In this document: positions 8,585 to 17,246 of the stretch, piece by piece
Layout of the letters: each line of letters begins with the position of its first letter
Position numbering within the stretch: position 1 is the stretch's first letter
Origin: Haloarcula nitratireducens
GTDB lineage: Archaea > Halobacteriota > Halobacteria > Halobacteriales > Haloarculaceae
Length of the DNA: 64,000 nucleotides
Reading direction: 5' to 3'
Assembly: GCF_019599505.1 (NCBI RefSeq)
Contig: NZ_RKLT01000001.1
Coordinates: forward strand, 868,001 to 932,000
Notes under the pieces: model-generated
The model's input: the letters and a program-made list of their open reading frames with translations, nothing else
Database searches by the model: none
What the model was told of the DNA's origin: nothing
Program-made: the position numbers and the translations under genes

Positions 8585-9403
8585 CTACTCCCCGCTCGGG
8601 AAGGTGTAGAGTCGCTGGTCGCAGTTCGGACAGGCGAGCACCTCGTCGGGCGTCTGCCGCGGCTTCGCGTATCCCCCGCAGCAGGAGACTTCCGACGTCT
8701 CGACGAGCCCCGTCCCACACGCCGGGCACTCCTCGAGGAACATCCGAAGCGCCCGCGCCGCGGCCAGTCGTATCGACTCGTCGTCGAGGTAGTCCGCCAG
8801 GACGCGGTAGGCGGCCAGCTCCGCGACGGCGACCGGCCGGGCGACCAGTTCGCCCTCGCCGGGACCGACGACGACCCACGACCGACCCTCGGCGACGAGC
8901 GGATCGGTCTCGTCGACGTGGGGGAGCGAACGGGCGACCTCGCGGGCCAGCTCGTCGACGGAGAGCGCCGCCAGCGACCGCATCTCATCGTGCCACGGCC
9001 CGTCTACGTCCTCGGCGACCAGCAGTCGGTCGTCGACCGCTTCGACGACGCCGGCCGTCACGAGTTCCCGCAGGACCGTCTCGCCGTCGAGGTCCGTCGC
9101 TGCCAGCGACGCCTCCCCGTCGGCCGGGTCCGGGGACCGCTCGTCGTGGAACCACTCGTTCGGCAGCGGCGAGGCGGCCACCAACTTCGGCGCGAACGCC
9201 GGTGTGTACGGGACGACGTACCCGCGGAGGTAGACGATCGCGACGCCGGCGGCGGCGACCAGCGTCCCCAGTACCCGCCGGTCTCGGAACCGCAACCAGC
9301 AGGCGAACGCGCCGACGAGAAGTAGATTCAGGACGGTACACGGCCAACATCTGTTCGAACCGGTGTGCGCTGGGCCTCGAAGAGCGTCTAACGCCGACAT
9401 CAC
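8585..9403 (-). CDS. Haloarchaeal membrane-anchored protein with C-terminal zinc ribbon, function unknown
   Basis: A 272-aa protein. Two hydrophobic segments near the N terminus (about residues 23-37 and 45-60) probably anchor it in the membrane. The middle is acidic. The C terminus has paired cysteines, CPACGTG, a CC pair, and CPNCDQ, which look like a zinc ribbon. I do not recognise a characterised family. It lies between gfcR and a TrmB regulator, with the palindrome at 9469 some 65 bp upstream of its start, so it may be co-regulated with the sugar genes. A second Met one codon downstream (9400) is an equally good start. Confidence 0.65.
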   Translation of the reverse strand: MMSALDALRGPAHTGSNRCWPCTVLNLLLVGAFACWLRFRDRRVLGTLVAAAGVAIVYLRGYVVPYTPAFAPKLVAASPLPNEWFHDERSPDPADGEASLAATDLDGETVLRELVTAGVVEAVDDRLLVAEDVDGPWHDEMRSLAALSVDELAREVARSLPHVDETDPLVAEGRSWVVVGPGEGELVARPVAVAELAAYRVLADYLDDESIRLAAARALRMFLEECPACGTGLVETSEVSCCGGYAKPRQTPDEVLACPNCDQRLYTFPSGE

Positions 9404-9468
9404 GCATAGCTCTACGACGACGGGACATTAGCGTTCCCCCGCCGCGGGCCGTGCCACCAAGATATTTA

Positions 9469-9482
9469 ACAACAGGTGTTGT
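9469..9482. promoter_or_regulatory. Operator-like palindrome ACAAC-N4-GTTGT (copy 3)
   Basis: The best copy: the perfect repeat extends to TAACAAC-AGGT-GTTGTTA (9467-9484). It lies between the minus-strand gene starting at 9403 and the TrmB gene starting at 9742, so it could serve either. Confidence 0.65.
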
Positions 9483-9484
9483 TA

Positions 9485-9741
9485 GATAGTGGCATGACAG
9501 CCGCGGAGGCGGCGCGTCGGGGAGACCAGTCGGCGCGGACAGCGACGACAGCGCGATATTTCGCCCGGTCCGTAAGCGGTCCCGCCCGACCCCTGACGAC
9601 GAGGCGGTCACGACTGCGGCACCGACGATGTCCCGTCGTATCGAAGCGTCGAAGTATCTACGGTAAGCTGCAACAGACGGGACGCGAGTCGGGGACGGCG
9701 CGACGACCGACTGGCAGATACGCATCTGACACATCCGAACA
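9485..9741. other. Intergenic stretch upstream of the TrmB gene
   Basis: The gap 9404-9741 holds the palindrome at 9469 and otherwise no feature I can support. A short open frame (9476-9760) runs into the TrmB gene in another frame and looks like chance coding in GC-rich DNA. Confidence 0.45.
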
Positions 9742-10818
9742 ATGGACGACGACGAACTAACGACGGTACTGGAAGACGCCGGTCTCTCGCCGTATCAAGC
9801 GGAGGCCTACGTGACGTTACTCGGGTTGGGAACGGCCTCGGCGACGGATATCGCCGAATCGTGTAACGTCCCCGACCCGCGGATCTACGACGTGCTCCGG
9901 GACCTCGAATCGAAGGGGTACATCGAGACGTTCCAGCAGGACAGCCTCACCGCGCGGGCGCGCAACCCGGACGACGTGCTCGAAGACCTCCGCTCTCGGT
10001 CGGACAAGTACTTGAACGCCGCCGAGAGCATCGAGGACCGCTGGAACCAGCCGGAGATATCCGACCACGAGGTCAGCATCGTCAAGCGGTTCGACACCGT
10101 TCTCAACCGGGCCCGAGAGCTCATCGAAACAGCGGAGCACCAGATTCAACTCGGGGTGAACGCCGACCAGTTCTACAAACTGGCTCCCGAGTTACACGAC
10201 GCCCTCGAACGCGGCGTCACCATCAAACTGTGTATCTGTACGGGTCCGGACGAGGGGATACCCGACGTGGCCGACATCGAGCGAGCGTGCACGGAGGCGC
10301 GCCATCGGAAGATACCGTCGCCGTTTCTCGTGTTGATCGACCGGACGTGGACCTGTTTCGCGCCGCATCGGCACTCCGTCAGCGAGTACGGCGTCCTCGT
10401 CAACGACCGCACGCACACCTACGTCTTCCACTGGTTCTTCATCACCTGCCTGTGGGAGATCTGGGACACCGTCTACACCGAGCGGACGCCGGAGACGCCC
10501 ACGTCGTACGTCGACCTCCGGCACGCCATTCGCGACATCGAGCCGCTGTTGGACGAAGGGGCGACCATCTCGGCGACCGTCCGCGGCTACGACACGGACA
10601 CCAACGAACGGGTTGATCTCTCCGGAACCATCGCCGAGGTGAGCTACACCGGCAGTACGATGGGACGGAAGGACCCGATCCCGCTGGCCCAACTCGCCGG
10701 TCGAATCAGCGCGACGCTCGACGTCGACGGCGAACGATACGAGGTCGGCGGCTGGGGAGCGGTTATCGAGGAGATCGAGGCGACCCAGATAATCGTCACC
10801 GACGTCCAACACCAGTGA
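9742..10818 (+). CDS. TrmB-family sugar-responsive transcriptional regulator 1
   Basis: A 358-aa protein with an N-terminal winged helix (about residues 1-75, LSPYQAEAYVTLLGLGTASATDIAE and the recognition helix near PDPRIYDVLRDLESKGYIE, quoted in part), a short coiled-coil linker (about 75-105), and the C-terminal TrmB sugar-binding domain with its beta-sandwich tail. TrmB proteins bind sugars directly and repress or activate sugar transport and metabolism genes. It stands 230 bp upstream of the sugar ABC operon in the same direction, so it is the best candidate regulator of that operon and of the alpha-glucosidases. Confidence 0.9.
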   Translation: MDDDELTTVLEDAGLSPYQAEAYVTLLGLGTASATDIAESCNVPDPRIYDVLRDLESKGYIETFQQDSLTARARNPDDVLEDLRSRSDKYLNAAESIEDRWNQPEISDHEVSIVKRFDTVLNRARELIETAEHQIQLGVNADQFYKLAPELHDALERGVTIKLCICTGPDEGIPDVADIERACTEARHRKIPSPFLVLIDRTWTCFAPHRHSVSEYGVLVNDRTHTYVFHWFFITCLWEIWDTVYTERTPETPTSYVDLRHAIRDIEPLLDEGATISATVRGYDTDTNERVDLSGTIAEVSYTGSTMGRKDPIPLAQLAGRISATLDVDGERYEVGGWGAVIEEIEATQIIVTDVQHQ

Positions 10819-10989
10819 GTAGCGCGTTCGCGATTCGTATAGAGAGAATTATACGATAGTTTACGCGTTTGAGCTGACGGGTGCCGCAAATCGGCTTTTG
10901 TCATTACCGAAATATTATATAATGATTGTTCGATTTGCGGCGTATGTGTCAGTAATAATAATATTTGACAGCGCTCTCACAGGCCATTA

Positions 10990-11003
10990 ACAACACCTGT
11001 GGT
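10990..11003. promoter_or_regulatory. Operator-like palindrome ACAAC-N4-GTGGT (copy 4)
   Basis: TTAACAAC-ACCT-GTGGTTAA (10987-11006) is the same palindrome with one mismatch. Its centre is about 24 bp upstream of the TATA box at 11018-11024, the same spacing as for copy 1 at the alpha-glucosidase operon. Confidence 0.65.
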
Positions 11004-11017
11004 TAATTATGGATAAC

Positions 11018-11024
11018 ATTTAAG
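11018..11024 (+). promoter_or_regulatory. TATA box of the sugar ABC transporter operon
   Basis: ATTTAAG about 30 bp before ATG 11052, in an AT-rich region (10819-11051) that contrasts with its surroundings. Confidence 0.55.
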
Positions 11025-11051
11025 TGCGGTGCCGGTAATCACCGAATAGAC

Positions 11052-12575
11052 ATGCCGGAAAATGGCACGCACGACAGTGACCGATCGTCAGGCGTCTCCC
11101 GGCGTCGCTTCGTTCGAGCGGCGGGTGCGACGGGCGTCGTCGCGGGACTAGCAGGGTGTGCGGACTTCGTCGGCGGGGGCGATGGCGGCGGTGGGACCGG
11201 CAACGGCTCGACCGGTGACGGCAGTAGCGGGCAGGCGACGACGGTGCAGTGGGGCTTCGACCCGGTGGCCGTCCAGAACAACGGCCCCGCTATCAAGCAG
11301 TCGCTCCACGACAACGGGCTCCCGGACAGCGTCGAGGTCGAGTTCGTCCCCCGCGATCAGGACACGGGGAAGGCCCGGGCCAACTACAACCGGCTCCTGA
11401 GCGCCGGCGAGACGGACCCGGACATGTTCCTGATGGACAACGGGTGGACCAACATCTTCATCCAGCGGGGGCAGATCCAGAACCTCACTGAGATGCTCCC
11501 CGAAGAGATGCTCTCGACGGTCGACAACAAGTACTTCTCCGCGTTCACCGACACGGCGCGGAACCCCCAGAACGGGAACCTCTACGGCGTCCCGGTGTTC
11601 CCGGACTTCCCGACGATGCAGTACCGGAAGGACCTGGCTAACGAGGCGGGCTACAACCCCGAGTCGGAAAACTGGGCGACGGAGCCGATGACCTGGAAGA
11701 AGTGGTCGAACATCGCGGCCGACATCTACGACAACTCCGACGTGGACTTCGGGTTCACCACGCAGTGGGACATCTACGTCGGGACCGCCTGCTGTACGTT
11801 CAACGAGGTCATGTCCTCCTGGGGCGGCGCGTACTTCGGCGGCCGGGAGAACCTCTTCGGCCCGGTCGGTGAACGCCCCGTCACGGTCAACCAGCCCGAG
11901 GTCATCAACTCGCTGAACATGATGCGGAAGTTCGTCCACGACGAGGACTTCGGCGGCGAGTTCAGCGACTACGGCGGCGGCTTCACGCCGACGAACATCC
12001 TCGGGTGGACCGAGGAGCCCTCGCGCGCGCCGTTCGCGGAGGGGAACTCCGTCTTTCACCGCAACTGGCCCTACTCGCTGGCCCTCTGCGGCCGCGACCC
12101 GGAGGAGACCGATGCGCCCGCCCTCGGCGAGGACCTCGGCGCGATGCCGATCCCGTATGCCGTCCCCGAGAGCGAGGCCGCACAGCCCGGTACCGGCGGC
12201 ACGACCGCCGCTCTCGGCGGCTGGCACATGACCGTCAACCCCAACAGCGGGCAGAAAGACGCCGTCCAACAGGTCATCCGCGCGGCGATGACGGAGAAAT
12301 TCCAGCTCAAGCTGCTCGAGATTCAGGGCTGGCTGCCGCCGCGACCCGAACTGTTCAACTCGCAACAGGCTAAGGACGTCCCCATCCTCGGCCGATACAT
12401 GGAGACGCTCAGAGTCGCCGGGGACAACACGATGCCGCGACCGGTGACCGCCGTCTGGGGCAACCAGACGAGCAAGATCGCCCAGCAGGCCAACCGCGCC
12501 GTCGGACAGGAAGTCCCCTCGGAGCAGGCGATGCAGGCCCTGCAAACGAGCCTCAAGAACACCGAATCGTCGTGA
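11052..12575 (+). CDS. Sugar ABC transporter, Tat-exported lipoprotein binding protein 1
   Basis: A 507-aa CUT1-type extracellular solute-binding protein. The N terminus has a Tat signal (SRRRFVRAAGA) and lipobox LAGC (Cys at about residue 36), followed by a Gly/Asp-rich linker usual in haloarchaeal lipoproteins, so it should be lipid-anchored on the outer face of the membrane. The remainder has the two-lobed family-1 binding protein fold (YGVPVFPDFPTMQYRKDL is the typical first hinge region). It heads the operon with two permeases, an ATPase and a small membrane protein. Given the linked alpha-glucosidases the substrate is probably a maltose-, trehalose- or isomaltose-like oligosaccharide; this is inference. 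Confidence 0.9.
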   Translation: MPENGTHDSDRSSGVSRRRFVRAAGATGVVAGLAGCADFVGGGDGGGGTGNGSTGDGSSGQATTVQWGFDPVAVQNNGPAIKQSLHDNGLPDSVEVEFVPRDQDTGKARANYNRLLSAGETDPDMFLMDNGWTNIFIQRGQIQNLTEMLPEEMLSTVDNKYFSAFTDTARNPQNGNLYGVPVFPDFPTMQYRKDLANEAGYNPESENWATEPMTWKKWSNIAADIYDNSDVDFGFTTQWDIYVGTACCTFNEVMSSWGGAYFGGRENLFGPVGERPVTVNQPEVINSLNMMRKFVHDEDFGGEFSDYGGGFTPTNILGWTEEPSRAPFAEGNSVFHRNWPYSLALCGRDPEETDAPALGEDLGAMPIPYAVPESEAAQPGTGGTTAALGGWHMTVNPNSGQKDAVQQVIRAAMTEKFQLKLLEIQGWLPPRPELFNSQQAKDVPILGRYMETLRVAGDNTMPRPVTAVWGNQTSKIAQQANRAVGQEVPSEQAMQALQTSLKNTESS

Positions 12576-12651
12576 GAACCGCGGGATAGCTTTACAATAA
12601 ACCCACTTGATTATTGATTATGAAGCTTGAGCCACGAGGAGGCGGGAACGG

Positions 12652-13632
12652 ATGAGCACCGAGGCCGGCCGAGAGTCCCGACGTTCGGGCGCGCTGGTCG
12701 ACCTAATGCGGTGGATGGAGAACTTGAGCGACACGCAGTACGCGTATCTGCTGTTGACACCAGTGTTTCTCCTGCTGGGGATGGTCGCCCTCTATCCGCT
12801 GTTGCGCACGTTCGAACTGTCGCTCTACGCCCTCTCCGTCGACCTCTCGACTACGAGCTTCGTCGGGCTGGACAACTACATACAGCTGTTCACCGGGGAG
12901 AAAAACCGCTACCTTCCGGGCGGAACGACGTTCCTCCCGGCGAACTTAGAGTTCATCAGCCTGCTGAACAGCGCGTTAGTCCTCACCCTCATCATCGCCG
13001 TCGTGAGCGTCGCCTTCGAGACCGTCATCGGGCTCGGGCAGGCGCTCATCCTCGACCAGGACTTCTACGGCCGGCGGTGGGTTCGCGCCGCCATCATCAT
13101 CCCGTGGGCCGTGCCCATCGTCATCCAGGGGATGATCTTCTTCCTGATGTTCAACAACAACGTCGGTTTCGCCACGCCGCCGTTGGCCGACCTCGGCCTG
13201 CTCGCACCGACGAACACCCTGAACGACACCGCCAGCGCGACGTTCATTATCATCGTCGCCGACATCTGGAAGACGTCGGCGTTCATGGCCCTGCTCATCC
13301 TCGCGGGTCTCCAGAGTATCGACCGCGGCCTCTACAACGTCGCGAAAGTGGCGGGCGCGACCAAGTGGCAACAGTTCAAGCTCATCACCCTCCCACTCAT
13401 CCTCCCGACCATCGGCGTCGCGGTGCTGTTCCGCTCCGTGCAGGTGATGCGCATCTACGGTATCATCCCGACAGTGTCGAGTTGTACCGTGGTCCCGTCG
13501 CTGTCGTGTATGGTCGTCGCCACGTTCAACACGCGCGAGGGGGTTTCGGCGGCTATCGCCTTCGTCACCGCCGCTATTATCGGAATAGTCGTGATGGGAC
13601 TCATCCTGTGGCAAGGGGAGGACGCGATCTGA
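12652..13632 (+). CDS. Sugar ABC transporter permease (MalF/UgpA-like)
   Basis: A 326-aa membrane protein with about six transmembrane segments and the binding-protein-dependent transport domain. The EAA loop that docks on the ATPase is visible as the region around YNVAKVAGATKWQQFKLITL. It forms a heterodimeric channel with the next gene product. It starts 76 bp after the binding-protein gene and ends one base before the second permease gene. Confidence 0.9.
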   Translation: MSTEAGRESRRSGALVDLMRWMENLSDTQYAYLLLTPVFLLLGMVALYPLLRTFELSLYALSVDLSTTSFVGLDNYIQLFTGEKNRYLPGGTTFLPANLEFISLLNSALVLTLIIAVVSVAFETVIGLGQALILDQDFYGRRWVRAAIIIPWAVPIVIQGMIFFLMFNNNVGFATPPLADLGLLAPTNTLNDTASATFIIIVADIWKTSAFMALLILAGLQSIDRGLYNVAKVAGATKWQQFKLITLPLILPTIGVAVLFRSVQVMRIYGIIPTVSSCTVVPSLSCMVVATFNTREGVSAAIAFVTAAIIGIVVMGLILWQGEDAI

Positions 13633-13633
13633 C

Positions 13634-14626
13634 ATGGCTACGCAAACCGAAGATTCAGACGCCGGGCCGCTAGAGCGCTGGACGCAGAGCGCCATCGAGA
13701 ACCCCGAGCGAGTGTACCGCGCGCTGTTCTACGCGGCCATGCTGTTCTTCCTCGTCACCACGATGTTCCCCTTCTACTGGCTGCTCGTGCTGGCGGTGAC
13801 GCCCGAGGGGAACCTGTTGGCCGGGAGCTTCCTCCCGACCGTCAATCTCTTCGGCGTCAGCGGGACGTTCCCGCTGCCGGTGCCGAAGGGGTTCAACCCG
13901 GCGGCGTTCATCACGGTCTTCGAGCAGGTGCCGTTCCACCTCTACATGCTCAACAGCTTCGCGCTGGCGGTCACGACCACCATCATCGTGCTGTTCATCG
14001 CCAGCCTGGCCGGCTACGTCTTCGGCCGCCTGCGTTTCCCCGGTCGGGCGTTCCTGATGCTCGGGATCCTCGCCATCAGTTACTTCCCGCCGGCCGCGTT
14101 CGTCATCCCGCTGTTCAAGGTGTTCGCCGGGAACGCGCCCGTCGTGATCCCGTTCACCGACATCGGGCTGTTCACGGCCCCGCGGTTGCTGAACACGCCG
14201 GGGTCGATGGTGCTGCCGTTCAGCTCGCTGTTCATGCCGCTGTCCGTCTTCATCCTCACGACGTTCTACGGGCAGATCCCGGACGGACTGGAGGACGCCG
14301 CGCGCGTCGAGGGGACGACCCGCCTGGGCGCGCTGTTCCGCGTCATCATGCCGCTGTCGGCACCGGGCGTGGCGACGGCGGCGGTGCTCACGTTCATCGC
14401 GGTGTACAACGAGTACTTCTTCAGTTCCATCATGGCCACGTCGCCCGAGGCGACGAAGTGGTCGCCCATCCTCGGCGGGATCCTCAGCTATCAGACGCAG
14501 TACACCACGCAGTACAACCTCATGGCGGCGGCGAGCATCGTCGGGGTCCTCCCCGTCGTCATCCTCGTCGTCGTCGCACAGGAACGCATCGTCAGCGGAC
14601 TGACCTCAGGCGCGCTCAAGGAGTAA
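13634..14626 (+). CDS. Sugar ABC transporter permease (MalG/UgpE-like)
   Basis: A 330-aa membrane protein with six predicted transmembrane segments and the EAA loop around GLEDAARVEGTTRLGALFRV. It is the partner of the preceding permease. A periplasm-facing insertion of roughly 35 residues follows the first membrane segment (about residues 55-90). It begins one base after the previous stop and ends four bases before the ATPase gene, so the operon is tightly packed. Confidence 0.9.
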   Translation: MATQTEDSDAGPLERWTQSAIENPERVYRALFYAAMLFFLVTTMFPFYWLLVLAVTPEGNLLAGSFLPTVNLFGVSGTFPLPVPKGFNPAAFITVFEQVPFHLYMLNSFALAVTTTIIVLFIASLAGYVFGRLRFPGRAFLMLGILAISYFPPAAFVIPLFKVFAGNAPVVIPFTDIGLFTAPRLLNTPGSMVLPFSSLFMPLSVFILTTFYGQIPDGLEDAARVEGTTRLGALFRVIMPLSAPGVATAAVLTFIAVYNEYFFSSIMATSPEATKWSPILGGILSYQTQYTTQYNLMAAASIVGVLPVVILVVVAQERIVSGLTSGALKE

Positions 14627-14630
14627 TACA

Positions 14631-15827
14631 ATGGCACGAGTCAGACTCGAACACGTCACGAAACGCTACGACGACCAGGGTGAGACGGTCACCGCGGTCG
14701 ACGACATGAACCTAGACGTCGCCCACGGGGAGTTCATCTGCTTCGTCGGCCCCTCCGGATGCGGGAAATCGACGACGATGGAGACCATCGCGGGCCTCAC
14801 CATCCCCACGGAGGGCGAGGTGTACATCGGCGACCGCGAGGTGACGAACCTCCCGCCGAAGGACCGCGGCATCGCGATGGTGTTCCAGAACATCGCGCTG
14901 TTCCCGCACATGGACGTCTACGACAACATAAGCTTCGGCCTCCGACTGCGAGATTACCCGCAAGACGAGATAGACCGCCGGGTCGAGCGGGCCGCGGACA
15001 TCGTCCAGTTAGAGGGAATGCTCGACCGGATGCCCGACGAGATGTCCGGCGGTCAGCGCCAGCGCGTGGCCATCGCCCGTGCCATCGTCCGGGAACCCGA
15101 CGTGTTCCTCATGGACGAGCCGCTGGCCAACCTGGACGCGAAGCTGAAGGTCCACATGCGGACCGAACTCCAGCGCCTGCACAAGGAACTGGACACGACC
15201 ATCATCTACGTCACCCACGACCAGGAGGAGGCGATGACGCTCTCGGACCGCATCGCCGTGCTCAACAGCGGGGCGCTCCAGCAGATCGACCCGCCGCTGA
15301 CCTGCTACAACGAACCGGCGAACCTCTTCGTCGCGGGGTTCATCGGCTCGCCGTCGATGAACTTCGTCTCGGGGAACGTCACCGAGAACTCGATAGAGAC
15401 GCCGAACTTCACGCTCGCGTTCGACCCCGCCAGCGTCGAGGGCGTCGGCGTCGGCGACGAGCTGACCGTCGGCATCCGCCCGGAGGACATCCACCCCAGT
15501 GCGAAGCGCGACGAGATCGCGGACCCGTCCTCGCCCATCTCGGCGACGGTCGACATCCTCGAACCGATGGGCGACGAGATCTTCACCTACATGCTGCTGG
15601 GAGAGGGCGAGACGTCGATGACCCAGGAGCAGACGACGAACGACCAGTTGCTGATGAGCATCGACCCCGACGCCGACATCGAGGAGGACGACGACATCGA
15701 GGTGGTCATCGACCGGCGGAACGTCCACCTCTTCGACACCGCGTCGGGCGAAGCGCTGGTTCACAAACTCGACCCGGTCGGGAGCGGCGGCGGCGTCACC
15801 GGAAGCGAAGCCGAATCCGACGACTGA
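14631..15827 (+). CDS. Sugar ABC transporter ATPase (MalK/UgpC-like)
   Basis: A 398-aa ATPase with Walker A GPSGCGKST (about residue 37), the signature MSGGQRQRVAIARA, Walker B VFLMDEPLANLDA and switch His in THDQEEAMTLSDR, then a C-terminal TOBE/OB regulatory domain (about residues 240-390) as in MalK and UgpC. It energises the two permeases encoded just upstream. Compared with usual MalK proteins the TOBE domain carries an insertion rich in Thr, Gln and acidic residues around residues 325-355. Confidence 0.92.
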   Translation: MARVRLEHVTKRYDDQGETVTAVDDMNLDVAHGEFICFVGPSGCGKSTTMETIAGLTIPTEGEVYIGDREVTNLPPKDRGIAMVFQNIALFPHMDVYDNISFGLRLRDYPQDEIDRRVERAADIVQLEGMLDRMPDEMSGGQRQRVAIARAIVREPDVFLMDEPLANLDAKLKVHMRTELQRLHKELDTTIIYVTHDQEEAMTLSDRIAVLNSGALQQIDPPLTCYNEPANLFVAGFIGSPSMNFVSGNVTENSIETPNFTLAFDPASVEGVGVGDELTVGIRPEDIHPSAKRDEIADPSSPISATVDILEPMGDEIFTYMLLGEGETSMTQEQTTNDQLLMSIDPDADIEEDDDIEVVIDRRNVHLFDTASGEALVHKLDPVGSGGGVTGSEAESDD

Positions 15828-15840
15828 TCTAACCCAACCG

Positions 15841-16047
15841 ATGAGCACGCATCTGGCGGCGACGGTCTACTGGAGCGGGATGCTAGTCCTGTTCTTCTTC
15901 TGGGCGTACGGCGTCGCGTCGTTCGTCTTCGATATGAAGAACAAGATCATCCCGGGACTCGTCAAGTACCGCCGCGGGAGACGCGCCGAGAAGGCAGAAC
16001 AGCAGCGCGAAGACGAACGCGAAGAGCGCGAGAAACAGCTGTACTGA
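15841..16047 (+). CDS. Small single-pass membrane protein of the sugar ABC operon
   Basis: A 68-aa protein starting 13 bp after the ATPase stop. One hydrophobic segment (about residues 8-29) is followed by a positively charged stretch and then a highly charged, Glu/Arg-rich helical tail that probably faces the cytoplasm and may form a coiled coil. I recognise no named family. Its position at the end of a complete ABC transporter operon suggests an accessory subunit, assembly factor or regulator. Confidence 0.7.
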   Translation: MSTHLAATVYWSGMLVLFFFWAYGVASFVFDMKNKIIPGLVKYRRGRRAEKAEQQREDEREEREKQLY

Positions 16048-16086
16048 GTCGGGAGAGTTTTCGTCTCGCTCGTCTCTTTTCGACAT

Positions 16087-17157
16087 ATGAGCGAGCTATC
16101 ATCCATTCGTCTGGGGTTCGTCGGCCTCGGCAACATCGCCCACCTCCACTGTGACCGGCTGCGGAACGCCGGGTTGGGCGACCTCGTCGCCGCTGGTATG
16201 GACATCGACCCCGACGCGCGGCGCGCATTCGCCGAGGAGTACGGTGCGGCAGTGTACGAGGATTCCGACGAGTTCTACGCCGACGTGGACGCCGTCCTCG
16301 TGACGACGCCGAACAAGTTTCACGAACGGTACGTCGTCGACGCCCTCGGTGCGGGCCGGGACGTGTTCGTAGAGAAACCGCTGGCGCACACGCTCGAGAG
16401 CGCGGAACGCATCGCCGACGCGGCGGCCGACGCCGAGGGCTTTTGCATGGTCGGCTTTCACAACCGCTTCGCGAACCCGGTGCAGGCGCTCGTCGAGTAC
16501 GAACGAAACGGGACGTTCGGCGAGATCTCCCACGTCGAGGCCGACTACATCCGGCGACGCGGCGTCCCCGGACGCGGGTCCTGGTTCACGCGAAAACCCG
16601 TCGCGGGCGGCGGCTCGCTCATCGATATCGGCGCACACGCGATCGACCTCTCGCTGTATCTGCTCGGCTATCCCGACGTGGTGGAGGTGAGCGGCGAGAC
16701 CCGCGCGCAGTTCGGCACGAGGGATGACTACTCCTATCTCCACATGTGGGGCGAAGACCGGGGAGCGAGCGAGTTCAGCGTCGACGACTCGGCGAGCGCG
16801 TTCGTCCGCTGTGCCGACGGGACGACCATCACGCTCGAAGTCGCGTGGGCGAGCAACCGGCCCGGGAGCCAGCAGTACTACGTCCGCGGGTCGGAGGCCG
16901 GGGCGGGGCTCGACCTGAAAGACCACTCGCTGGAACTGTACGAGACGGCGACGACCGGAGCGATGCACCACCGAACGACGGAGATCGAGACCGGCGACGA
17001 CGAGCCGCACGCGCTCGAACAGGAGCGCTTCTTAGCGGCCGTCGCCGCTGGCGAACCCCCGGGAACCAACACGGTCGAACAGGCGCTGACCGTCCAGCGC
17101 GTGATGGACGCCATCTATCGCTCCAGCGAACGGGGTCGCGCCGTTTCCGTCGAATAG
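16087..17157 (+). CDS. Gfo/Idh/MocA-family sugar oxidoreductase
   Basis: A complete 356-aa enzyme: Rossmann GFVGLGNIAHLH at the N terminus, the VEKPL motif at about residues 98-102 (catalytic Lys), and a C-terminal substrate domain with GGGSLIDIGAHAIDLSLY. It uses NAD(P) to oxidise or reduce a sugar hydroxyl. It follows the transporter operon by 39 bp and precedes glucose dehydrogenase, so it probably acts on an imported sugar or a breakdown product. It is a distant paralogue of the truncated gene at the left window edge. Confidence 0.9.
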   Translation: MSELSSIRLGFVGLGNIAHLHCDRLRNAGLGDLVAAGMDIDPDARRAFAEEYGAAVYEDSDEFYADVDAVLVTTPNKFHERYVVDALGAGRDVFVEKPLAHTLESAERIADAAADAEGFCMVGFHNRFANPVQALVEYERNGTFGEISHVEADYIRRRGVPGRGSWFTRKPVAGGGSLIDIGAHAIDLSLYLLGYPDVVEVSGETRAQFGTRDDYSYLHMWGEDRGASEFSVDDSASAFVRCADGTTITLEVAWASNRPGSQQYYVRGSEAGAGLDLKDHSLELYETATTGAMHHRTTEIETGDDEPHALEQERFLAAVAAGEPPGTNTVEQALTVQRVMDAIYRSSERGRAVSVE

Positions 17158-17221
17158 CGCTTCTCCGCGGGTTCTACCCCTCATATCCAGCGTCGATAAT
17201 AGTGAAGAAAGACTTAATCAT

Positions 17222-17235
17222 CAGTGCTCTCACTG
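17222..17235. promoter_or_regulatory. Palindrome CAGTG-N4-CACTG at the gdh start
   Basis: Perfect 5-bp inverted repeat, spacer CTCT, lying between a TATA-like ACTTAAT (17212-17218) and the gdh start at 17247. A protein bound there would block transcription start, so a repressor site is likely if real. Confidence 0.4.
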
Positions 17236-17246
17236 TCCGGTAGATT

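Noticed and set aside
9476..9760. 94-codon open frame before the TrmB gene
   Set aside because: Basic composition, overlaps a perfect palindrome and the TrmB start in another frame, and matches no family.
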